In this document: in pieces, positions 1-6,894 of the stretch
Layout: each line of letters begins with the position of its first letter
Numbering within the stretch: position 1 is the stretch's first letter
Assembly: GCA_018644935.1 (NCBI GenBank)
Contig: JABGPL010000034.1
Span: 1 to 37,794, forward strand
Origin: Calditrichota bacterium
GTDB lineage: Bacteria > Electryoneota > AABM5-125-24 > Hatepunaeales > Hatepunaeaceae
Direction of reading: 5' to 3'
DNA length: 37,794 bases
The notes under the pieces: generated by a model
What the model saw: the letters and a program-made list of their open reading frames with translations, nothing else
Databases searched by the model: none
Told to the model about the DNA's origin: nothing
Translations under genes and position numbers: made by a program

Positions 1-154
1 AACATTGGCAACCACCTGATCCAAAACGCATGTCTTTCATGAAATGCGATAGTTCTGCGGTGCGCTGGTGTTGTGGTGGTGACCCCTGGGAACGCAGATA
101 TCCTTATCTGCAAGTCGTACCATCTTCGATCCCGCAAACGAATCAAATGATGTA
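1..154. repeat. Direct repeat, copy A (runs off the left edge)
   Basis: Positions 1-152 recur at 279-430 with an offset of 278 bp and only a handful of substitutions. The copy contains one unit (50-154) of the ~110-bp degenerate repeat that continues at 328-620. The hairpin at 94-111 has stem GCAGATA / TATCTGC around the loop TCCT. No credible reading frame crosses the repeat. The left boundary cannot be set because the window begins inside or exactly at it. Confidence 0.9.
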
Positions 155-191
155 TAGCGTTTCTTGTAAGTAATGCGAAGTGTCTGTGTGG

Positions 192-213
192 CCCGGGCTA
201 TTTATTGCCCGGG
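192..213 (+). terminator. GC-rich hairpin, possible terminator
   Basis: A perfect CCCGGGC / GCCCGGG stem closes the 8-nt loop TATTTATT and is followed by TGTCTTTATTT. It could end transcription entering from the left of the window. It lies between the two direct repeats, so it may instead be another member of the local hairpin collection. Confidence 0.4.
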
Positions 214-278
214 TGTCTTTATTTACAAGTTTTCATAAATATGTACAAAAAGTATCTTTAAGAATTATTCTGTAAAGA

Positions 279-430
279 AACATTGGCAACCACCTGATCC
301 AAAACGCATGTCTTTCATGAAATGCGATAGTTCTGCGGTGCGCTGGTGTTGTGGTAGTGACCCCTGGGAACGCAGATATCCTTATCTGCAGGTCGTACAA
401 TCTTCGATCCCGCTAACGAATCCAATGATG
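279..430. repeat. Direct repeat, copy B
   Basis: Second copy of the sequence at 1-152. Its 3' part (328-430) is the first unit of the adjoining tandem array, so the larger repeat was duplicated with one unit attached. Confidence 0.9.
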
Positions 431-620
431 TAGTTCTGTGGTGCGGTGGTATTGAAGTGATGGGTTGGTGACCCCAGGGAACGCGGATATCCCTATCCGC
501 AAGTCCTACAATGTTCAATCCTGCTGGCGAATCCAATGAAGTAGTTCTGTAGCGCGGCGGGGTTGAAGTGATGGGTTTGTGACCCCGGGAACGCGGATAT
601 CCCTATCCGCAAGTCGGTAG
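328..620. repeat. Degenerate ~110-bp tandem array (three units)
   Basis: Units begin at about 328, 431 and 542 with TAGTTCTG. Each contains GGGAACGC followed by a hairpin at 372-389, 483-500 or 593-610. The hairpin stem is GCAGATA/TATCTGC in the first unit and GCGGATA/TATCCGC in the other two, so one base changed on both arms and pairing was kept. A fourth, isolated unit lies at 50-154. The units diverge by roughly 15-25 percent by eye, and no long open frame with a recognisable product is present. Confidence 0.8.
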
Positions 621-831
621 CTCGACGTCCTCGAAGCCGGGTTTTATCCCACACTCGTCGTTCCGAACTTGATCCAAAAATCATTCTGCCGCAATGATCG
701 AAGTGTATCAGAATCCATTATTCTGATCTACGAATCACCCTCTAAACTACCCAACCGAAATGTAGGAGTACGTCTGATGTGCCCTTGCCACCAGAGGAAA
801 GCACATTGCCCGAGCCACGAACACTGGGAAC

Positions 832-867
832 GCAGAAATCCCTTTCTGCATTCAGCCAAAGGCTGAA
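832..867. repeat. Two adjacent short hairpins
   Basis: GCAGAAA-TCCC-TTTCTGC (832-849) follows the same GGGAAC lead-in as the tandem-array hairpins but has a third stem version. It is directly followed by TTCAGCC-AAA-GGCTGAA (851-867). Both stems are perfect. They belong to the interspersed hairpin set of this region. Confidence 0.75.
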
Positions 868-903
868 CATACCTGACCATTTTCCCTCGACGCAAAAGCA
901 AGA

Positions 904-926
904 GTAGGTCGGAATCTTATTCCGAC
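904..926 (+). repeat. GTAG-headed hairpin (REP-like)
   Basis: GTAG at 904-907 sits flush against a perfect stem GTCGGAAT / ATTCCGAC with loop CTT. The element at 1116-1138 has the same header and loop but stem GTCGGGTT / AACCCGAC, so two adjacent base pairs differ and both arms changed together. Confidence 0.8.
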
Positions 927-1013
927 AGAAACTAAAGGTTTCCACTCGCCATGCTTCGGCCGCGTAGCAGGCAGTCCCGGAACCACATCGCTTGTAGTAT
1001 CACCGTCCGTAAG

Positions 1014-1138
1014 GGTGATTCACGAATCACCCCTTCACATTATTGGATGTATAGCCTCCCTGTGCTGGCAAACGCCCCCAACAAATGTGCTGGCAGACGC
1101 CCTCGTCTGCCAGTCGTAGGTCGGGTTCTTAACCCGAC
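1014..1138 (+). repeat. Cluster of hairpins, including a GTAG-headed one
   Basis: Contains GGTGATT-CACG-AATCACC (1014-1031), the 10-bp stem CTGGCAGACG-CCCT-CGTCTGCCAG (1090-1113), and GTAG (1116-1119) followed by GTCGGGTT-CTT-AACCCGAC (1120-1138). The 10-bp stem recurs in the opposite orientation at 6895-6918. Just beyond, at 1145-1175, is a short CCTATCC/CCTGTC tandem. Apart from repeats, nothing gene-like is visible between 1 and 1183. Confidence 0.75.
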
Positions 1139-1183
1139 AAAAAACCTATCCGGCCTATCCTGTCTATCCTGTCAAGAGTTCGC

Positions 1184-1472
1184 CTAAGCCTCCCAAGCCC
1201 GAATTTCCACCGGAGCATCCGTCCCCGGCAACCTCGTCAAAACCACCCCCGGCGGAAGCTGCGAGAGCTTGGTAGAATCAATTTTCCCGCCTAAAAGCGA
1301 TTCGAGCAATTTAGGCTTTTCGAGGACACAGGAATAGGTTAGGGCGAGACCCATTTGAGTTGGTGAAGTTGTAGCGAGCTTGGGCGAAGTCGTCGGGGGA
1401 TTGGGAAAACTGCCAGATTGAAAGTAACCCGACGTTCTCCCAATCCGGGGAAAAGGATATTAAAGGATGAGT
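1184..1472 (-). pseudogene. Frameshifted C-terminal gene remnant, unknown product
   Basis: On the minus strand, one frame reads from just after the stop of the upstream gene (1472) to about 1350 and includes the protein-like segments NVGLLSIWQF and DDFAQARYNF. A second frame takes over near 1350 with MGLALTYSCVLEKPKLLE and runs to a TAG at 1184-1186. Both parts look like ordinary globular protein and join sensibly across one frameshift. There is no start codon or ribosome site. I do not recognise the family. It may be the tail of a gene whose front was lost when the repeat-rich DNA was rearranged. Confidence 0.35.
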
Positions 1473-1859
1473 TTAAGGCTCCTTTGCATCATTTTTCATA
1501 AGAGTATTCATTCTCTTCAGAGCCTCTTTGTCATCTATCTGGCGATTAGAAAGCTCTAACCACAGGGTTGCATAATCAGCTTCCTGCTCTTTGTGAAAAC
1601 GGAACTTTGCACGAAACTTCATTGCCAAAGAAAATGAATGACATACCAAAGCTAAAACAGATGCAATCAGAGTAGCATATTTTATTACTTCATTTTCCGA
1701 TCCATTAAGCAATGCAAAAATTCCAAACGGAACTAAAACTGTCAGGAAAATCGTAATCTGAGATAGAGTATGATCCCAGAATAAGTTCCTTTTCGCCAGT
1801 TTTCCATGCCTCGCCATCCTGAAGTTCAGAGACATTTCAACATTATCGATTTGTTCCAT
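1473..1859 (-). CDS. Two-TM membrane protein, SLATT-like
   Basis: A 128-residue protein if begun at the ATG at 1859, which AGGAG precedes by four bases. A longer frame upstream (to 1892) runs into a repeat element and is unlikely. There are two hydrophobic helices (about residues 37-54 and 60-80) and a charged cytosolic tail with an HKEQEADYATLWLEL segment. This layout, with a basic amphipathic segment followed by a Tyr-x-x-Leu motif after the second helix, matches SLATT two-TM proteins. Those are usually effectors in nucleotide-activated or reverse-transcriptase-linked defence systems. Assignment is by architecture only. The neighbours (an 88-residue unknown and a DUF3800 protein on the same strand) fit a defence locus, but no cyclase or SLOG partner is present. 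Confidence 0.5.
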   Translation of the reverse strand: MEQIDNVEMSLNFRMARHGKLAKRNLFWDHTLSQITIFLTVLVPFGIFALLNGSENEVIKYATLIASVLALVCHSFSLAMKFRAKFRFHKEQEADYATLWLELSNRQIDDKEALKRMNTLMKNDAKEP

Positions 1860-1880
1860 TTTTCTCCTATTAGTTAAAAA

Positions 1881-1904
1881 CCTGGGTTGCAAGAACCCGG
1901 CTAT
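1881..1904 (-). repeat. Imperfect hairpin of the (G/A)TAGCC...CCGGG family
   Basis: CTGGGTT-GCAAG-AACCCGG pairs with one G-T wobble. Read on the minus strand it starts ATAGCCGGGTT, close to the GTAGC header of the related elements at 2205-2228, 5264-5317, 6961-6996 and 7218-7243. It overlaps the stop codon of the 1901-2167 gene. Confidence 0.6.
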
Positions 1905-2167
1905 GAGACAGTCATTTCATTAATGATAGCTTCAAGGGTATTGACTATCATGCCCCATGGATAACCATCTTCCCGAGATGGATGTATTACCATGTGCGAA
2001 TTTAGATCCGCAGATTGAATAATATCATTTTTTGTATATTCTCCTTTTGCCCATTCAATTATTGCTAAAGCTCTTTCAGCATGTCCTCTCGATACAACCT
2101 TTTCCTCGTTCATGTATTTGTGCTGTTCATAAACACGTTTAACTTCTTCAATTGTAAATTCAGTCAT
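1901..2167 (-). CDS. Small protein of unknown function (88 aa)
   Basis: Encodes a soluble, mostly helical, acidic 88-residue protein with no signal peptide or membrane segment. Features visible are an N-terminal EVKRVYEQHKYMNEE helix, a central HAERALAIIEWAKGEY segment and a C-terminal half with SREDGYPWG. The start ATG at 2167 is preceded by a purine-rich AGGAAAAAGAG. It lies 41 bp upstream of the SLATT-like gene and 72 bp downstream of the DUF3800 gene, all on the same strand, so the three may be co-transcribed. The stop codon falls inside a hairpin repeat, so the tail may have been altered by repeat insertion. I do not recognise the family. Confidence 0.55.
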   Translation of the reverse strand: MTEFTIEEVKRVYEQHKYMNEEKVVSRGHAERALAIIEWAKGEYTKNDIIQSADLNSHMVIHPSREDGYPWGMIVNTLEAIINEMTVS

Positions 2168-2239
2168 GATCTCTTTTTCCTAAAATTAATCTGTTTGACC
2201 CAATTCCCCGGGTTGCTTGATACGGCTACGAAACTACAG

Positions 2240-3433
2240 CTAATAGTTTAAATAATCGAGGAGGTCTGGAAAAACATCTTTTTCCACAATGTCGTATTTC
2301 GCGTCTGTGGCATCTATAAAGAGCTTGCGAACCAAACTTAGTCTTTTTAAATACGGCACAACTTGGCTATCGACTCTGCTCACCCATTCCTCAATATCGG
2401 AAGTATCAAAGGGAATTTTGATCCCTTTATCTGTGCTTATTATTATTACATCGTCATCTTTTACTGGTCCAAGGATTTTTGTTGATAACGAATGAGGAGA
2501 ATAATTGCATCCATGTAAGCTATTTAAATGTTCTGTGACTTCTCCCCTGCGTACATAACCCTTAGGATTCTCATAATATCTATATAATAAATACCTTACA
2601 CACTGAGCTTTCATTTTCATTTCCTCCAATTCAGAATTCAGGTTGTTTTCAACAAATTTCCTTGCAGATTGAATGGCAATTGTCCTAACCAGATCGTTAA
2701 AACGATCATTTTGATTGCCTGTTTTACCAGTGTAGAATGAGCTAGGACTTGGTGGCCACTTCTCTATTGACATTGATGAGTAGTTCAACATTCTAATTAA
2801 ATCATTACTATCCTGCCCATTGAATACGCGACGGATGCTACCAGCAACAACATCGGCAATCTGAAGGAGTGGTTCCTTTTTGCTAGACTCAAACTCACTT
2901 TGCTCAAACAAATCATTCTTATTTGTAATGTAATCACTAAATCCACTCATGAATTCAGTGGTTCCAAACCAATCAGCAATTACCCTTATTCCAAAGAAAG
3001 TTCTGTGAATTCGTGTGTAGAACATATCGTGCAAGAATTTGTAAAATGAAGGTTTAAATCGCAATCCGCTATCCTTCCAGATAAGCGTCTTATCGACAAC
3101 AAGAGAATAATGTAAAAACTCCTTCTCCCGTATGTCCTTCAGTACCTCTTTGCGTCTTTTAGATTTGTCGCCAATTGAACTTGATTTTAGTTCTCCTGGA
3201 TGTGCATATTTTGAAACAATATGTTTTGCTGCATCTTTATATAATTCAGAGCTTTCTTCAGTTGTAATGATTGCAGAAATTACATAATAATCTTTTGAAG
3301 AATCATCATAGTTATTAAGAAAGGTATCTCCAGATTCATCTACGTAAATTATTAATTGATTGCTTACATTCGAATTTTCTTTACTAAGCTCTGCCACCGA
3401 TTCGTCGGCATTGTAATTTTCTGTATTATCCAT
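2240..3433 (-). CDS. DUF3800 domain protein
   Basis: 397 residues from the ATG at 3433, chosen because GAGG lies 10 bases upstream; a TTG at 3454 is in frame but less likely. The N-terminal strand carries YVDESGD (residues 30-36) and a later helix carries QIADVVAG (about residues 190-197). These two acidic motifs define DUF3800, a family with a predicted RNase H-like fold and metal-binding acidic residues. Residues about 240-397 form an extra C-terminal domain not needed for the DUF3800 core; it is charged, with repeated helices and strands, and resembles no family I know. DUF3800 genes are common in phage, mobile-element and defence contexts, but no biochemical role is established. It neighbours a SLATT-like protein and a HigBA module, consistent with a small defence island. 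Confidence 0.8.
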   Translation of the reverse strand: MDNTENYNADESVAELSKENSNVSNQLIIYVDESGDTFLNNYDDSSKDYYVISAIITTEESSELYKDAAKHIVSKYAHPGELKSSSIGDKSKRRKEVLKDIREKEFLHYSLVVDKTLIWKDSGLRFKPSFYKFLHDMFYTRIHRTFFGIRVIADWFGTTEFMSGFSDYITNKNDLFEQSEFESSKKEPLLQIADVVAGSIRRVFNGQDSNDLIRMLNYSSMSIEKWPPSPSSFYTGKTGNQNDRFNDLVRTIAIQSARKFVENNLNSELEEMKMKAQCVRYLLYRYYENPKGYVRRGEVTEHLNSLHGCNYSPHSLSTKILGPVKDDDVIIISTDKGIKIPFDTSDIEEWVSRVDSQVVPYLKRLSLVRKLFIDATDAKYDIVEKDVFPDLLDYLNY

Positions 3434-3603
3434 AAATACTAATCCTCTTCTCAATTTCCTGTCCTAAATGGTGCAGAACTGTGCAAAGACCTCTGAAAAA
3501 GTTTCTTAATTTCGAATTGCGTTTTGTCGTTTTTCCTCTATGGCAGCAAAATCCCCGGGTTGCTTTTTTTACTGATGAGGTGTTTAGAATCGAACTGCTC
3601 TGG

Positions 3604-3623
3604 ATTCCTGCGTGCGCAGGAAT
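3604..3623. repeat. ATTCCTGC-GTGC-GCAGGAAT palindrome
   Basis: A perfect 8-bp stem with a 4-nt loop, flanked by TGG and GACG. It belongs to the widespread dispersed repeat class whose six-frame translations give WIPACAGMT and VIPAHAGIQ; both peptides appear here in opposite frames. The short frames covering it are therefore not genes. Confidence 0.75.
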
Positions 3624-3639
3624 GACGACAGTCGGAAGA

Positions 3640-3725
3640 TATTCATTCCTCACCAGGTCCGCCAATTGCCTGACGTGGTGCTGGATGTGGCGTAGGTTGT
3701 TGAAATGGTGTTTTAATTTGGGGAT
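3640..3725. repeat. Diverged sequence shared with 5745-5830
   Basis: The stretch containing TCCGCCAATTGCCTGACG and GGTGCTGGATGTGG resembles 5745-5830 (TCCGCCAACTACCCGACG, GGTGCTAGATGTGG) at about 70 percent identity by eye. Read on the minus strand this copy stays open, with a segment like HIQHHVRQLADLVRNEY, while the other copy has stops. Both may be tails of a once-coding sequence. The interval between the DUF3800 start and the HigA stop otherwise holds only the palindrome at 3604 and a CCCGGGTTGC word at 3554. Confidence 0.5.
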
Positions 3726-4825
3726 GTTGTGCCTGAAAATGAAATTTTCAAATCATTAAAATAGTTAAACCTCACCAACCCATCATGCTGCAACCGCCCA
3801 ACCACAATCCCGGGCGGGATGTCAATTTCAGCGGCGAAATCCTGGATTATTTTTGCGGTGAATTGTTTGTTGCTGACCAGTTTCCGGTACTGTTCCGGGG
3901 GGATTAACACGTCGCTGGCAAAGCTGTTCGCTTCGTCGTCCGGATTGTTATCTGCTTTTTCATTTTGCTCAAAGTCGATGAAGAAGTCGCCTTTTTTGTG
4001 AAGCAAGACGTGTCCGATCTCGTGAAACAGCGAAAACCAGAAATGATCAATGGTTTTGTACCGAAAGCTCAATTGAATAAGGGGATTCTTGCCGAGTAAT
4101 CGGGTTATTGCCCACACTGGCAGCCCTTTTAGTTCCGGCACACAGAGCAATGCGACCCCGGATTCAGCACAGATTCGCTTGAGTTCCGGTAGAGAATGTT
4201 CTGGTTCAACTAAGGTAAGTGACCGAATATCAGGTAGTTGTTTCTTGAATCTGGCAGGATTGAAAGGCTTTAACTTAAGGTGGTCGAATTCGATCTCCCC
4301 CATCCGTAGCCAAATCGCCAGCTTTGTAGGAGATAAACTGAATTTGTCACTCCGCCTGAACAAGCTCGCGCCGACTCTTAAATGAAGGTGATTTTCCAAG
4401 GCGTTGAAATCTGCGACACGGAAAAAGTTAAGAAGGTTCTCCGCTTTTAGTTCCGGCTTCCGGGTTGGCTCAACAAGCCCAAGTTTGACCATCTCTGAAT
4501 ATGGGAAGTTTTTGACATGCGAGGCATGACTCGTCAAACGCGTCTCTTCTTCGAGTCTCGCTAATGTCTCCTGATAATCACGCTCGATATTCAGCCAGAA
4601 ACTCGATTTAATTCCCAGCACATACTCTAACTGTTTCGCCGTAACCGGAGTAATCGCGCGTTTTCCGTTTATCAGATAGCTTATCTCCTGATTTGGACGT
4701 CCCATACGGGTTGCAAGCTCACCTTGAGTCATGTTACGAGAGATCAGAATATCTTTAATTGTCTCCCCCGGCGGAATAGCTACGGGCGATTTGTATTTAG
4801 ATGGTGGTATTAAACGTGTTACCAA
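3713..4825 (-). CDS. higA: HigA-type antitoxin fused to ImmA/IrrE metallopeptidase
   Basis: 370 residues. Residues about 22-80 are a HigA/XRE helix-turn-helix (TQGELATRMG, then EISYLINGKRAITP), the DNA-binding half of HigA antitoxins, which repress their own operon. Residues about 200-320 are an ImmA/IrrE (COG2856) zinc-peptidase domain with H268-E-I-G-H272 and the distal glutamate E298 in DDEANSFA, so the active site appears complete. ImmA-type proteases cleave repressors in phages and ICEs. It overlaps the upstream toxin gene by 7 bp, as expected of a translationally coupled toxin-antitoxin pair. Autoregulation of the pair by the helix-turn-helix is inferred. The function pairing is well supported; whether the protease acts on the antitoxin itself, the toxin or another repressor is open. 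Confidence 0.88.
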   Translation of the reverse strand: MVTRLIPPSKYKSPVAIPPGETIKDILISRNMTQGELATRMGRPNQEISYLINGKRAITPVTAKQLEYVLGIKSSFWLNIERDYQETLARLEEETRLTSHASHVKNFPYSEMVKLGLVEPTRKPELKAENLLNFFRVADFNALENHLHLRVGASLFRRSDKFSLSPTKLAIWLRMGEIEFDHLKLKPFNPARFKKQLPDIRSLTLVEPEHSLPELKRICAESGVALLCVPELKGLPVWAITRLLGKNPLIQLSFRYKTIDHFWFSLFHEIGHVLLHKKGDFFIDFEQNEKADNNPDDEANSFASDVLIPPEQYRKLVSNKQFTAKIIQDFAAEIDIPPGIVVGRLQHDGLVRFNYFNDLKISFSGTTSPN

Positions 4826-5160
4826 TCGTGAAAGTCTCCAATATCTACTATAATAATTTCTGAAACTGTGGCAAGAATCGGGTTTCCATTCTCGTCTGAA
4901 TCGAATTCGCCTGTCGGGACGAAGTGTATACGGTAAAGTCCCTGTATATCAATCGTCCATTGACTCTGGCGTTTTCCCAACCATCGGTGCAGCCTGAAGG
5001 GTGGGTCGGCAGGGATATCAGCCATTGTGTCAAAACCTGCCAAATCTCGCATACGTACAAACAAGCGATCAGATTTGATATTCTGAGGCAACACTTTTGT
5101 GGTGGATTTGAGATCTTTGCAAATCTTTTTCAGTTTTGAATTCTTATATCCAATATACAT
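4819..5160 (-). CDS. higB: HigB-family toxin (RelE superfamily)
   Basis: A 113-residue basic protein with the HigB layout: an N-terminal YKNSKLKKICKDL helix, a central RFVRMRDLAGFDTMADIP-like helix-loop, the segment PFRLHRWLGKRQSQWTID, and a strand ending in VDIGDFHDW. HigB toxins are ribosome-dependent mRNA endonucleases that cut within translated codons. The gene precedes and overlaps the HigA-type gene (toxin first, as in higBA). The start ATG at 5160 has only a weak purine stretch (GGAAAAAG) upstream. Length is normal for the family, and no lesion is visible. Confidence 0.85.
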   Translation of the reverse strand: MYIGYKNSKLKKICKDLKSTTKVLPQNIKSDRLFVRMRDLAGFDTMADIPADPPFRLHRWLGKRQSQWTIDIQGLYRIHFVPTGEFDSDENGNPILATVSEIIIVDIGDFHDW

Positions 5161-5263
5161 ATACTTTTTCCAAGAGTCAAATTATTTTCATCCTTGGGGT
5201 GAATATTATTCGGTCAAGATTGTTTCACTGCGTTTGCACATATGGTATTTCGATTTACCAAAT

Positions 5264-5317
5264 CCCCGGGTTGCCTGCTACTCAAGCGAAGCGTGGCGAG
5301 CAAGAACTAGGGCTACT
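5264..5317 (-). repeat. GTAGC...CCCGGGGATT interspersed element
   Basis: Read on the minus strand it starts GTAGCCCTAGTTCTTGC and ends CAACCCGGGGATTT. It includes CAAGCGAAGCGTGGCGAGCA, which recurs with three changes at 6961-6980. It supplies the stop codon and last 20 or so codons of the truncated HNH frame next to it, so it appears to have landed in or replaced the 3' end of that gene. Confidence 0.6.
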
Positions 5318-5345
5318 TCTCTAACCTCTTCAGAATTAATTGTGA

Positions 5346-5510
5346 AATGCGGATTGTTGTTTCTGCTGTTGGCAAAGCTGTGGATGTGGGCAGCGTCAAT
5401 CATGCTTGATGATAATGTATCTGGCATATATCCAGTTAATGCACATGCATAATTATAAGCAGGCACAACGGTATTCCTGAAATTAACTTCCCTGCCTTTT
5501 TTCCGATTGA
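5346..5510 (-). pseudogene. HNH endonuclease fragment
   Basis: The minus frame reads FRNTVVPAYNYACALTGY, then IDAAHIHSFANSRNNNPH. This matches the core of HNH restriction-type endonucleases (a Phe-Arg helix, a Cys of the zinc or structural site, then AAHI and the Asn-rich stretch before NGL-LC---H). The fragment is cut at both ends. Upstream the frame hits a stop where the 182-bp repeat begins (5511). Downstream, after NNNPH, it runs into repeat DNA and ends at 5278, so the catalytic HNH His/Asn residues near the C terminus are lost. It is a non-functional remnant of a restriction or defence gene. Confidence 0.6.
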
Positions 5511-5692
5511 TTTATTTTCTTAGAATAACGAATTGTAACACAATCCATCTCGAATTACAAGCTTTTTGGGTGTGTTCAAATGAAGATGGTGTGTTTTTGG
5601 GTGATCATGAATCACACCTACGGAATAGCATACGGATAAGGGATAAGAATCCGCCTTTGGCGGATTGTCGAACAGGAATGTTCAACCTACTG
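5511..5692. repeat. 182-bp direct repeat, left copy
   Basis: Nearly identical to 7011-7192, with two clear differences in the aligned core (5597 T/C and 5684 A/G) and an offset of exactly 1500 bp. The right part contains a two-hairpin REP-like unit: AATCCGCC-TTT-GGCGGATT (5648-5666) and GTCGAACA-GGAA-TGTTCAAC (5667-5686), followed by CTAC (5687-5690), the minus-strand GTAG header. Confidence 0.95.
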
Positions 5693-5744
5693 CAACGTGG
5701 TGATTCGAATATCATGAAACACCTCCAACACAATCCACTCCTAC

Positions 5745-5830
5745 CCCGCAAGTATTCCTCACCCGATCCGCCAACTACCCGACGAGGTGCTAGATGTGGA
5801 GGAGGTTGATGGACTGGTGTATAAATTCCA
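5745..5830. repeat. Diverged copy of 3640-3725
   Basis: See the partner at 3640. This copy lies between the left 182-bp repeat and the end of the rhuM pseudogene. Its minus-strand frame is interrupted by TAG twice within the aligned part. It is probably a decayed coding tail. Confidence 0.45.
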
Positions 5831-5832
5831 TT

Positions 5833-6867
5833 TCAATCATGCTCGTTCTGTTTCACCTGCTTGACAACCCGGTCAAAATCGCTCTCGAACAAACGATCCT
5901 GGACAATTCGGTATTTTTCAAACTCACTCTCAGCATGGGATTTTGCGAGTTCGGCTGTGACCTTGCCACTATCCTACAGGATAGCACGACTGTCAAACTC
6001 AAAAACAGGTCAAGACGCTTAGCCCAATCTTCCATGGTCATGGGGATTTTTCTTTTTGCTCTCTCTTCTGCTAAATCCAGATAGGCATTAACAATCCTAC
6101 CAAGTGATTCCAATTCATCTTTTGAGAGATAATTTTTGGCAATGAATACATCAGTTTTCTGAATCTTCCCCTCTAGAGCCTTTTCCCAGGATGTCAAACC
6201 CATTTTGTCCTTTGAACTGTCCGCTCGCTGAACAATCAGCTCAGCAGCGGTGCTGCCATGTATGGCGAAATGCTGTTTATTCTGTACTTTAGCGAAAAAT
6301 GTCCGTGTGGTTGGCGCGTCAGCATTATAGTCAAGGCTGGTGGCATAAATGTCGGTAACCTTCTGGTAGAAGCGACGTTCGCTGAGACGAATATCGCGGT
6401 TTCCTCGAGCAGTTGTTCAAAATAATCCTCGCCGAGAAACGCACCATTCTCCATACGCTGCTTATCAAGCACGTACCCTTGATGGCAAAGTCCCGCAAAA
6501 CCCGGGTTGCCCACTGGCGGAATTGAGTGGCACGAACCGAATTGACCCGGTAACCAACTGAAATGATGGCGTCGAGATTGTAAAAGTCAATGTTCCGCTC
6601 AACCTTTCGGTTACCCTCAGATCGAACTATTCGGAATTTCCTAATAGTTGAATTATGGTCAAGCTCCTCACCGGAAAAGATATTCCTCAGGTGCTCATTG
6701 ATAGTTGGGACGGTGACTTCAAATAGCTGAGCCATCAATTTCTGGGTTAGCCAGATGGTCTCATCCGCGTAACGAGCTTCAATACTCTGCTCTCCACTTT
6801 GCCCGGTGAAAATCAGGAATTCTGCGGTGCTGTTGCGGATCTGTTGTTTTGTTTTATCTTTATTTAT
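5833..6867 (-). pseudogene. rhuM: rhuM-family gene, degraded
   Basis: Pieces of RhuM (virulence-associated/DNA-binding family) run in order over ~345 codons: MAQLFEVTVPTINEHL and YNLDAIISVGYRVNS near the N terminus, YVLDKQRMENGAFLGEDYF, SERRFYQKVTDIYATS, KTDVFIAKNYLSKDELES, and SHAESEFEKYRIVQD at the end, with a final TGA at 5833. Lesions seen: ATA in place of the ATG at 6867-6865 behind a good AAGGAG; single-base losses near 6476, 6399 and 5999; and a TAG at 5974-5976 where Gln is expected. Amino-acid similarity within segments is excellent, so decay is recent. It sits inside the interval bounded by the 182-bp repeats. RhuM genes travel with restriction and toxin genes on islands. Confidence 0.85.
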
Positions 6868-6894
6868 CTCGATTTCTCCTTATTCACAGCGATT

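Noticed and set aside
328-620. Tandem array as a CRISPR array
   Set aside because: Units are ~110 bp and diverged throughout, with no constant short repeat and unique spacers, and no cas gene is present.
3426-3759. Two overlapping opposite-strand frames containing WIPACAGMT and VIPAHAGIQ
   Set aside because: These peptides are translations of the dispersed palindrome at 3604-3623, with no ribosome site and no family match.
6498-6512. CCCGGGTTGC word inside rhuM as another repeat insertion
   Set aside because: It encodes family-conserved residues (QWATRV) in the correct frame, so the match is coincidental.
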